From the NCBI RefSeq assembly GCF_010389155.1, contig NC_057762.1, positions 4,761,513 to 4,825,512 on the forward strand: a DNA stretch of 64,000 nucleotides, read 5' to 3'. The notes below the pieces were generated by a model that was not told where the DNA came from, ran no database searches, and worked only from the letters and a program-made list of their open reading frames with translations. This DNA is from Erigeron canadensis (taxonomy: Eukaryota; Streptophyta; Magnoliopsida; Asterales; Asteraceae). The position numbers were made by a program, and so were the translations under genes. Positions 10,231 through 20,800 of this stretch are shown one piece after another (position 1 is the stretch's first letter; each line of letters begins with the position of its first letter).

Positions 10231-13200
10231 ATGGGGCTCTTCAGGAGCAATCTGCCAAGGTGCCCTGCGGATCAACATTGCTCACAATGGGCTAAGAATT
10301 ATATGAAATATTGTCCGTGCGCCAGGAAGGATTGGATTTCACTGATATTGGGATTACTCAGTGTTGTAAGTTGGGGTGTTGCTGAGGTACCGCAGATCAT
10401 TACGAATTACAAAGAGAAATCATCTGAAGGACTTGCCGTAGGCCTCCTTTTGACCTGGATACTTGGGTAATGTTACTATGTGATGTGTAGTCGATGATTT
10501 ATAGTATTGTGCTATTATAAACCCGAGAAATATGATTCAGTCCAACTTTGGATTTGCCGTTTCATTAAACTAGCCATGCTTCGCTTTATAGTCTATTCTG
10601 CTATGTCAATAATATTATCTCTTAAATATTTGGCAGGGATCTCTTCAACGTATTTGGTTGCTTGCTAGAACCAGCTACCGTATGTTTTCTCTTCCTTTAA
10701 ACTCTGATAAAACTGTCTCACATAAAGGTGTTTATATACCGTGCTCATGTGGAAATGCGATTTTATTGACAACAGGCAATATAAATGTACGTAGTATGAT
10801 AATGGTAAGTGAAGAAGGAGCGTATGTAATTTGGGGACGATCAAGGTAGATATAGACAGAAACATGGGCAGAAAATTATATCTGCAAATAGAAATTCTTG
10901 AGATCGAGTGAATTATCTGAAATAGAATATATAGAAAATTAGCATTGTCAGATAATTTAAACTGAATCTTGTATTCTTGTTAGCGTTTCGGGTTGGAGGC
11001 CATGTTTTTATTTATAGATGTTCATTCATGTTTCGTGTGTTTACTATGGTAGATAACTGTTTTTTAATTTATTTTTATCTTCTTAATTTGCAGCTTCCAA
11101 CTCAGTACTATACGGCAGTGGTAAGCAATTTTAACCTATAAAATATTCTTTATTTGTTTTCTGCTAGTAAGTTTGAATTGAACCCAAAATTGCTCTATTC
11201 ATTGGTTTTTGGTGGGCATGCAGCTCTATTTGGTGACTACTTTAGCTCTCGCCTCCCAAGCAGCTTACTATGGTTACACGTCTAAGAGACAAGCCCATAA
11301 GGCAAGAATATTCCTTTTTTTTTCGTTGTAAACTCTGTTTTACAAGTTCTTTCCGGACCATGTAGGTCAGTAGCTTACTCACGTTAACTTAGGACTGCAT
11401 ATAAACCCCTTATCAATTATGGATCAAGCTATGTTGTATTTTTGTAGAGAATGTGACTAATAAACAATCTATGTGTTATTCTTATGTAATGGAGGGAGTC
11501 TTAGTATGTTATAAAGTGTTTGTGATTAATAAAATGATGAGGTGCCGACCAAAAAAAAAAAGATTAAAAAAAAATGCATGTTTTTGTTCCTATCTAGACT
11601 GAGTCTGTAGACAATAAAAGATAATGCAGTCATGATAACTCAAAAGAGTTGAGGGTTCCTTTGCTTTCAAAGATGACTCCAAGTTTGGCAATTCCGTCTG
11701 CCGATGAGTATTCTTCCCCTGAAAGAGTATGCGACAGGTATACGTATTCCAGGGGAGTAAATATATGAATATAATTTGCATGCTTGATTAATAGAAAATC
11801 ATGCCAATGGAAAAGGATGCATCTGACATACATACATATATCATAAGTGTTAATCATACTCCTATTTATACTTCCACTCGCAGAGAATAATCATCCAGAA
11901 TCATGATAATGCTCAAGAAGCCTTGATTGGTAGACAATTCCCACCTGCTTCAGAAACCAAGACTATGTTATGTGTGGTGAGTCATATACCACCGCACGGA
12001 AACTTTTGGGATACATAACTAATTAACTTGAAAACTTCAACCATCACTGAGCCTGTGAGGAATCTGTTCTTTATTTTTTCAGGTTTTTACAATGACAATT
12101 TTCCTCTGTACGTACAATATTCAAGTTGAAAAGAGCAGTTACCTCAGTTTAAATTCAAAAACTCAGCATAACGGAATTGTGATTCAAGTAGGAAGAAAGC
12201 TTTTACAGGTAGAAGGCCACGCTTGTTTATTTAGTTTATTTTTAGTCATACTGATTCAATTTGGTATCCTTTTTTCCAACACCAGTTTTATTAATAACTA
12301 AACCGGTTGAAAAAAATTCAACTGATTAATGAAAAAGCCGTTACATTGCTAGAAGTGGAAAAACAATTGAAGTAGAATATGCAATTGATTAGTAAAATAT
12401 TTTGTTTGGTTTATCTCGATGAGGCATTCACAATTTTCTGCATTGTGTTTTTGTCAAGCCTAGTTATTATCCATACGGAGTAGTTTTTTTTTTTGAACAG
12501 CAGAGAGATACCATTTTAAAAGTATCAACCACTCGAATATGTATCGTCTATAACTCAAATACTATTTCAATTCAATCACCAAAGTTTTGCCAACAGACAC
12601 TGTCACATGATTTTTCCCTCACTTTATAACCTGAATAATAGGGATTAATAAGTTTAACCTAGCATTTGCTTTGCTTTTTATCTTATTGTAGCTATCGATA
12701 TTGGTTGACAGTTGACTTCAGTGAATAGATATATGACTGTCTATATGTTTCCATTGCAGGCAAGTGGCAGTTTACTGGAAGGTAGTGATGGCATCAGGAG
12801 TATTGGAATCGGAACCTTCCTTGGATGGGGAATGGCAACTATTTACATTGGTGGGCGTCTTCCACAAATCTTCCTAAATGTAAAAATCTCCCCTTCTCTT
12901 GAAATTTACATGCGTACATGTGTATATATATAGGGAAAAGTGAAGGCGTGAGACAACACCACTCAACTTGGGTGAAATCTCACTCACATGCTAATTTTTT
13001 AATTAATAAATATATAATGCATAAATAATGGGCCCCGTGATTTTTATGGATTAAAAAAATTAGTATGTGAGAGGGATTTCATCCAAGTTATGTGCCTAAC
13101 AGCATCACCTTCACTTTCCCATATATATATATATATTTCTCCATGTGTTTCCAGAAAGAACCATGTTGTTCATGTCAGTGTGGCAAAAAGTTATTCTGGT

Positions 13201-14752
13201 ATTTTATTTCACAACCGAGAGTTTCATAATGAATATTTTGGGTTGACACATTATTGCTATGTTTCAGTTTATTGCAATGATCAATGTTATCGGCGAACAA
13301 CCGTAACAATATGAAAGTAATATCTGTTCTTTTGGTCTTTATTTTGGTATGCTTGATTTAATACCAAATTCGATCAGTAAGCATGTCACACTATCACATC
13401 CCTCACTGGGTTTTGGTATTGGATATGTAGAAGTATACGCCGAGTCAATATGATAATAGACATAGTTTTTGGATGGTCTTGTTTGATGTAAAATGCAGTT
13501 TAGATATGCTTAACACCTTGTTAACTTGTTTATTGTTTGGATTTAACTTATGCAGATCAGAAGGGGAAATGTTCAGGTAAGCATAAGCTTTTATCTTTAC
13601 CCTATTCATTGGAGTTCCATTTATCTTTTCTATTTTATGTTCGGAATTTTCATCGTTGAGTCCAAGTCGACCAGCTGAACATTAAGGTTGCTTATCCATA
13701 TCAAAAGGGCAATATGTTTTTGGGGTAAAAAAAAATTCATTCTTTTTCTTATGAAATAATTCTCTTCTAAGACATACCAAAATGGGAATTAACTATAAAC
13801 TCAATTGGTTAATTAAGTCATCTGAAATAGTTTCCAGTTGTGGCATCCTTATCCCACACCAAAAACAATCATGCACAAATCATTTGTGGTTAAGAGGGCC
13901 TCTTTATAGATGGCTAATAGTTTAGCCAACAAAAATCCCCCGTCAAGGAAAAAGGCATGCATATAACGATTACAGGGTCTCAATCCACAAATGTTTGTGT
14001 ATACATATTGTATATAGTGTTTCATTTGTGTGTTCTTTATGAACTTGCAGGGTCTGAATCCACTAATGTTTATCTTTGCTCTTGTTGGGAACTCTGCATA
14101 TGGGAGTAGTTTTAAAACTGTTTCTCAGGTCAATATAACCATGAAGACCTCCATGAGTATCAAAACGATGTAGTTTAAGAAAATTGTGAATAACAAAGCC
14201 ATTAATAATGATCTTCTAGACTTGAAGCAGTACCTATACTTAAATTTTATATGTAGATTATATTTAGTTGAAATTAATCTTTACTATGATTCTATGCTTA
14301 TCTACAGCATACTTGTGAGCAGCATGGAGTGGTCAAAAATAAATCCTAACCTTCCATGGGTGGTTGAAGCAACCGGATGTGTAATGCTTGATACTTTTGT
14401 ATCCTTGAAGTATTTATTGTTTTGGTCTTTTAACAATGCATATCAACAAAAAAAATGCTAGACTTAGAAAAGCTTTTACAAGTACTTGTGACACCGATTA
14501 AATTAATTTAACCCTTTTCTTTTTGTTAATTAGAGTATTAGACCATCTCACGTGACACGTGTTTGTTAACTAGTCTGTAAATTGTTTCTAAGTGTACCAT
14601 TCTTTTTCAACAAGTTTTATAACATTTACAAAGTTTCGGTTCCGTAAGCATGTTGGTCCTTAATACTATCTTAGATTCTAATCCAGTTTGTCTACTTTCG
14701 CCATCGGAAGGACAAAGGTCTTGACATTAAGCATGAAGATTTGGAACCATGA
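10231..14752 (+). CDS. PQ-loop repeat vacuolar amino acid transporter
   Basis: Exons: 10231-10466, 10637-10679, 11094-11120, 11224-11301, 11630-11737, 11886-11976, 12083-12208, 12760-12879, 13556-13576, 14051-14128, 14308-14398, 14675-14752 (TGA). The protein is about 365 residues with two PQ-loop signatures (AEVPQIITN in exon 1, GRLPQIFLN in exon 8) and about seven hydrophobic segments. This is the layout of the YPQ1/PQLC2 family, which exports lysine and arginine from vacuoles or lysosomes. The Arabidopsis relatives (At2g41050 type) have similar length. The start ATG follows an acceptor (TACAG, 10217) closely, and HCSQWA near the N terminus is typical. Oddities: the exon 4 donor is GC (AAG|GCAAGA), exon 6 needs the acceptor at 11885, the exon 4-5 and 10-11 junctions are not phase-compatible, and intron 11 looks U12-type. 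The family is certain. Two junctions are not. Confidence 0.9.
12933..13120. mobile_element. MULE-type MITE, family 1 copy A
   Basis: This 188-bp foldback lies in intron 8 of the PQ-loop gene. The ends are GGGAAAAGTGAAGGC and the inverse CTTCACTTTCCC. The arms GGTGAAATCTCACTCACATG and the inverse around 13055-13095 pair over most of their length. Both sides are TATATATA runs, which fits an 8-9-bp duplication but cannot be measured exactly. It is homologous to the element at 58.3 kb. Confidence 0.75.
14399..14674 (+). other. U12-type intron of the PQ-loop gene
   Basis: The donor reads GTATCCTTGA, matching the minor-spliceosome consensus RTATCCTT. A branch-site-like TCCTTAAT lies at 14657-14664, with its adenosine about 12 bases before the acceptor AG at 14673-14674, inside the short spacing U12 introns require. 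It joins ...MLDTF to ILIQFVYF in phase. There is no strong polypyrimidine tract between branch site and acceptor, as expected for this class. Confidence 0.75.
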
Positions 14753-15479
14753 TTGGCGGAACTTGATCATCTGCTTCAACGGTTCAATTTGTACTAGCAA
14801 AAACATCCATAGTTATTATATAACTAAAGGAGTATAGCCGTATATGCCTAAAGCAAAACAAAGGAAAAATTACAATTCAACTTTGTGGTCCTTTAATTTT
14901 TTAAATTAATCAATATGATAAAATCAGAATCAAACTTGTTTGCAATTTCGCTTTTTCTGATGTAACCCACCAAGTTGGATGCAAGAGTATCATCTAACAC
15001 TTTGTAACGAAGTCGATTCTTGCATACTTTCATTGCTGACATTGCCCTCAGTTGTAAGTTAGTGTCAGGATGAGTGGAATCAATCTATCCACCAAGTAAT
15101 AGTCTTCACACTCATTAGTTTCCACAAGACTTCTGCATATCAGCCAAAGTAAAAGCACATCTGAACTAATACTCGAACGAATTATCTCAAACGGTTCTTC
15201 AAGATAATCTCTGTACTTTGTCTTGCTATATATTTTCAATGTGGGCTGCCTGGTTTAATAAATTTTAACCAAAGACCACACCATCTCTGTGTTAGAACAA
15301 CCAATATGCTTAAGGAATGAAACACAAATTTTTCCCATCATTTACTTTTTTCCGATTGTGGAATCCTTTAACTTTAAATGCATTTGTAGTCTAAACCGTG
15401 GCGTGCATTTGGTTTGTCATTATATACGTAAAAAATAAAACAATAAACAGAATACTAATTAGATTTGATTACAAGATTA

Positions 15480-15730
15480 AAAGGGTAATGGGGAACCCTA
15501 ACCCCGGTACCACAATTGGATATCCATCGACCCATCTCGTATAAGCCATATGATGCCGGTAAAATACCTACATCCTAATCCCCACATGATCTAGGCACCC
15601 CGAAGGATCGAACCCGCGTATTTAAACTTAACATATGAGTATAGGCTTCATTGGTAACGGGTACCTTAAAAGAATTATTTTTTTTATCTCCAACGGGGAT
15701 CGAACCTGAGACCTTAAGGTCAAACAATAT
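15480..15730 (-). repeat. SINE-like fragments on the reverse strand
   Basis: Two box B-like sequences are present on the reverse strand: GGGTTCGATCC (from GGATCGAACCC at about 15605) and GGTTCGATCCCC (at about 15697). Each lies in a short tRNA-like context. Neither folds as a full tRNA. The first is followed on the reverse strand by a body that ends near GGTACCGGGGTTAGGG. They are probably two SINE or tRNA-related remnants placed side by side. Confidence 0.4.
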
Positions 15731-15884
15731 AATCAAACCAAAGCATTAGCTTTTAGCAAAACATGTTTTGTTATGGTTAATTTGATTATGATAATTTAAA
15801 ATGCATATTGTCAAAAAGTAATACCAAGCACCCTGTCGTTCCTGAAAAAATAATAATAATAATAATAATTTCTAAGCAACCACT

Positions 15885-16300
15885 ACAAGAAAAATGATTT
15901 TAGGAGAGTAGCTATTTTTGGAGACAACATAATGTCGTCCCCATACATCACTAAAACAAAAAAAGAAATTTTTTTTTTTTTTACTTTTTCGGTCAAAACA
16001 CATTTGGAAACGAGTCGTCCCTAAGTTGTTGCAACAAATTAGTAATTTCTTTTCTATTTATTTATAAATACAAAGGAGAAATTAAAAAGTATTAAAGTTT
16101 TAGAGACGACATTGCGTCTCAAATGTTTTTTCGATCATTTGACTATTTTTTTCACTCCAAGTGAAAATATTTTTCTCAATTTTTTTTTTGTTTTTTAATC
16201 CCACCAAATAAAATAATTGCCTCCAAAACTTTTATAGACAATAATGTCTTCCCCACAAGCTTTTCCCAAAAATCTTGTGTTATTCCGTTCCCTTCAAATT
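15885..16300. mobile_element. CACTA element terminus or mini-CACTA
   Basis: CACTACAAGAAAAATG at 15885 is the classical plant CACTA terminal sequence. It is followed by repeated subterminal motifs of the type GAGACAACATAATGTCGTCCCC, GAGACGACATTGCGTCTC and AGACAATAATGTCTTCCCC. The inverse terminus TTCTTGTAGTG was not found. A degenerate AATCTTGTGTTA near 16275 could be the other end. The left end is solid and the right end is a guess. Confidence 0.5.
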
Positions 16301-16559
16301 AAAAAAAAAAGTATTCCCTTCAAAATATTAATATAACAAAAAAACATTTGGTTATACATGATATGTTATATATGTTTACATAACAATACATGTAATGGCC
16401 ATGAGTTATACATGATCTATATGTGAGGATGTTGACTTATCAAGCATGAGTTTTATGCGGTATGCGTTCTAAGTATCAAGACGATACATAAGCCATAAAT
16501 ACAAATACCTATATATGTACTAAATATATGTACCTATGTAATACATATTATATCTACAA

Positions 16560-16880
16560 ACATACGACTAAGGGGCAAGGGGTTAATTGGATTTGACCTA
16601 AATCGAAACTAAGTTGTATTGGGTTGGTAAGCCCACATAAGACAATGAACGAGGTTTAAGATCCAATAGGCGTATTCAAGTGAAAAACGAACACATATCG
16701 CTCGTTCACGTATTGGGCCCAAAAGGAACAAATACAAGAGTTCTATACATACTTGACCCATTAGGTCTAAACGAACACATAATTGGCTCATTAGGCCCAT
16801 TCAAATATAGCCTGTTTGGCACAATGATACAATTGCTTAACGTATTGGACCCAATAGGCCCAAATACCAATTGACCCTCT
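16560..16880 (+). repeat. Degenerate internal repeats
   Basis: Variants of a motif built from CGAACACATA and (T/A)TTGG(G/A)CCCAA recur about every 60-80 bases, both as direct and as inverted copies. They give a 64-residue frame with repeated LGP/LDP words. I see no known domain, and treat this as a non-coding repeat of unknown type. Confidence 0.3.
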
Positions 16881-17882
16881 TAAACTCAAAATATTGATTC
16901 ATAATTGATGATATATATTGATTGACATTGATTTAGTGGGAAGAGAAAATAAATTCAAATGGTATTTTGATATATAAATCCAGATTCAGAATTTATAAAT
17001 CCGGATTCATGGGTTTATAAATTATTTTAATGAAATTTGTTTGACAAAGACGAATGTATATTTCTCCGTTTCAGGGGAAAAAAAAATTTAAAACTTTATG
17101 CCGTCGGATTAAATTTGGGATCTTTATTCCAATATATAAAACGAGCATGGTTCGTTAACTAATGTACCATAATTTTGAAGCATACATAATTTTGCAAAAA
17201 ATAATATGCATATCTAATTATGAAGGGATCATGGATAATGATTTTGAACTTCGATGGTCATGTACGTTTTCAATAGTATGAACGAAATTGAACATGTTAG
17301 AAAAAGTTTAAAGAAATAAAAATAAAAATAAAAAATTCAATTTTTTGGGAGATCAAAAGTAAATACAAAATACAGCATCACTCACAATCTATATCATAGA
17401 AAACAATTTAACAAAAGCTTGAACTTTTATATTTAAAAAAAATTATATACATTAATTCCTAATTAATGTACGTATGGGTGTTTGTCTTAATGTGGGACGG
17501 GTTTGTGTTTAGACGTTCAGTATGTGATTGTCTAAAAAAACCTTTTCAGTACATAAAGTTAAAAGTTAATAGTTTGTTGTTTTTCATGTATTCATTTGGG
17601 AAGACAGTTGTGTTCTATGCATTTTTAGAAGGCTTGTAAGTTAGAGAACTCTCCATACCCAATTAATATATACACTGTACTAACTATATTTAATTAAAAT
17701 TAATTACGAGTAACATGCAATTTCAAAATCTTAGCATACATGCATCCAATTAAATTAATGTACACTCCCTTAATCTCTGCCACATTCACTCTTTTATTCC
17801 CCTTAAATCACCCACTCGAAAAAGAAAAAAAAACCCGCTCAATACATCTTCAATTCACAAACACACACTACAGTACATAAAA

Positions 17883-20800
17883 ATGAATACAGAGCTTCAG
17901 AGAAAATCCGTGACACTGGAGGCTGGTGACGTTGAGTTACGCAAGAATGTAGATGACGACGGACGAGAAAAACGAACTGGTTGGTTGAAATCATGCAAAA
18001 ACTTACAACGTGACATGTATTTTATTTTATTGTTTTGATATATGTAGTTATAATCCTTAACTCCTTATATATGTGATGTTTTTGAAATCATCATTAGGAA
18101 CCTTGCTTACGGGGATTGCACATATCATCACGGCTGTTATAGGATCAGGAGTGTTGTCTTTAGCGTGGGCTATTGCACAACTGGGCTGGATTGCTGGGAC
18201 GGCTGTTCTCATCGGGTTTGCCATAGTTACCCACTATACCTCCGCCCTGCTGGCTGACTCGTATCGGACACCTGACCCGGTTTCTGGCAAACGTAATTAC
18301 ACATACATGGATGTTGTTCGGGCAAATCTAGGTATTCTCTTTTCCAAAATCTATATAATTTTTTAACTTTTTTTTGTGTGTAAAAACATGTTTAAATTAT
18401 GATGGACTGAAAAGAAAATTAAAAGCAGCGGGTGGTGGATTATGTTAAATAAATGAGGAGGTATATAACAATGGGCTGAATAGATTGGTATAAGGCCTGT
18501 GCTTATAAGCGCCATCTTCTTGGAGCTTCTTCACTGCCACATCAGCATCACATTATTCAAGATTAACCTCAAGACACTCACTGTTTATAAGGACAACTTC
18601 TTCAGAACTTCTTCACTGCCACAACATCATTTCTTTTATTTTTTTATACCAAAAAAACACCATTCAAATAAAATACTTTTATTATTAATAACACTTTACA
18701 ACTTTATTTAGAAAGTTAAAAGACTAAATTAATTTTAGGAGGTTATATTTAAAATTTTTAAAACTATCAAAATTATTCATCAATGTAGTAATATTTGAGG
18801 GTTAAATTTGAAAATCAGATACATATATCACCACACATTCACAACCCCTTCGTCTTCATTAGTCGCCGGCCAAAACACAAAAGTCGATCCTCCACCTGCA
18901 AATCAACATACACCCACATAATACAGAAACATATACAAAAATATATCTATATCATTCTCATACATACATATATATGTATAGAAACCACAAAAAAGAAAAA
19001 AAAAAAAGAAACAAAAAACATATCCGTGGCCCACCTCATGGCGTCTTCCAAATTCTTCACAGGGACGTTTTGTTCGGACGCACCTCGCTAGAAGATTGCT
19101 GCCAATAACGTCCAGCGTCCTATTACTCCAAGACACAACCGTGCGGACGCTTATAAGCACCGGCCTAAGTAACCTCATCAGAGATTTATTTTACTTGGTA
19201 TATAAACGGTCAAACAGATACTTCTGGATAGTCCCTAATAACTATTCACGAAAGATTCAATAAAAGAAATTTAAACAGAAAGTATTTCGCGTTAATTGAC
19301 CCGCTTCAAACCCAACACCTACACATTTAGACCCAAACCAGTTTTGGAAACATTACCCGTCCTCCCTAACCCACTCACTTGGTCTATAGAGTTTGACCAT
19401 AAAAGAGGAAAATAAGGGACAAGTATCAGCAAACTTACATTCTCATTGTCGTCACATGCAATCATATCACCAAACGAAACCTAAAGAGCAGAGAAATATG
19501 ATTTTATTAAAATGCATGTTTTAATTTATATACAGTAGTACCATATGCCTTGTTATATAGATAGCTTAATTATTTTTAATAAAAGTTTGAATCATATATT
19601 ATATTTATAATAAAAGATATAATACTATAAATAGAACACCATGGCAATTTATAAGTTGACATATTTAATCGAATATTGTTTCATCCTTGATTTGAATTCA
19701 TCTATTGTTATCTATAACTAGACTTTTGGAGTAACACTACAAACATGTACCTGTTTAACCCGGTTAATTACGTTTTGACCCAAATCCATTTTGACCTAAA
19801 GTCATTTTGACCGGCCTGTCTTTTTTGACCCGTTTCCATATTTTGATGATTTATTTGTTTCCTTAGTTATGGTTTATGCAATTAGGATATAAGGGGGTGT
19901 TTGGTAGGAGTGAATCAAAGAGAATAGAAATGTAATAGAGAAGGAATATAGTGAGAAAGAGAAGGAGTATTTGAAAAGAGAATCGATTCCGTCGTTTGAA
20001 CCAATAACATATCAAAATATGGCCAATAACAACCAAAATGTACCATGAGCCAATGTCAAGAGGGACAACTAGGTTTCTAACCAAATCATCGTCATTCGCC
20101 CGGGAATGACCTAATTACCTTCAAGACGTCCAAAGATCGCTTCAAACTCTAAATCAACTATCTTCAAACAACACTCACTAGTTCCTTCCTCCGGAACTAC
20201 CTATATAAGAGGGTAAACATCTAAAATATAAGCAAAGGCTTAGTGAATATACTTGCATACATTTACGAATACGAAGAAGGGCATAGTACAAGGACTTTCA
20301 CATGTAACCTATGGCATCGTCATGTCACATTTACATATTCACCTTGCACACAAACGATACATATATGGATCCATATAAGCTAAACAATCATAACAAATCA
20401 TATCTATCGGGATTCTTAGGCCCCGGAGGTTCTTAGGCCTCATTTCAGATCAACTATCGGGATTCTTAGGCCCCGGAGGTTCTTAGGCCTCATTTCACAT
20501 CAACTATCGGGATTCTTAGGCCCCGGAGGTTCTTAGGCCTCAAAAACAATGCCCCACATGGGCTTAACGCCGAACCAATTACCATGCTTGGAACATTCAC
20601 ATCTCATGGTAATTGGCCCAACGTATACATAAAGGTATGCAAGAATACTCACCTCCTTCGCAACAAAGAGAATAACGCTAACAACAAGCACAAGCAAGCT
20701 TCAACCTAAAATCATATCGAAAAAAATGCATAAGCTTACATTCACAACTTGACTAGTTCAACCTAGCCATTCACAATCACTAGCCTTTTCTAAACCCAAA

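Noticed and set aside
10231..14752. SWEET sugar transporter or cystinosin instead of a YPQ-type transporter
   Set aside because: PQ-loop motifs also occur in cystinosin relatives, but the N-terminal HCSQWA region, the VSWGVAEVPQI context, the long middle loop and the GLNPLMFIFALVGN stretch fit the YPQ1/PQLC2 group. SWEETs have MtN3 repeats with other signatures.
16609..16874. Paired frames of 63-64 residues on both strands
   Set aside because: They arise from repeated near-palindromic words (TTGGGCCCAA), so both strands stay open. No protein-like conservation can be argued.
20405..20554. CRISPR-like spaced repeat
   Set aside because: The units are contiguous tandem copies without unique spacers, inside a plant LTR.
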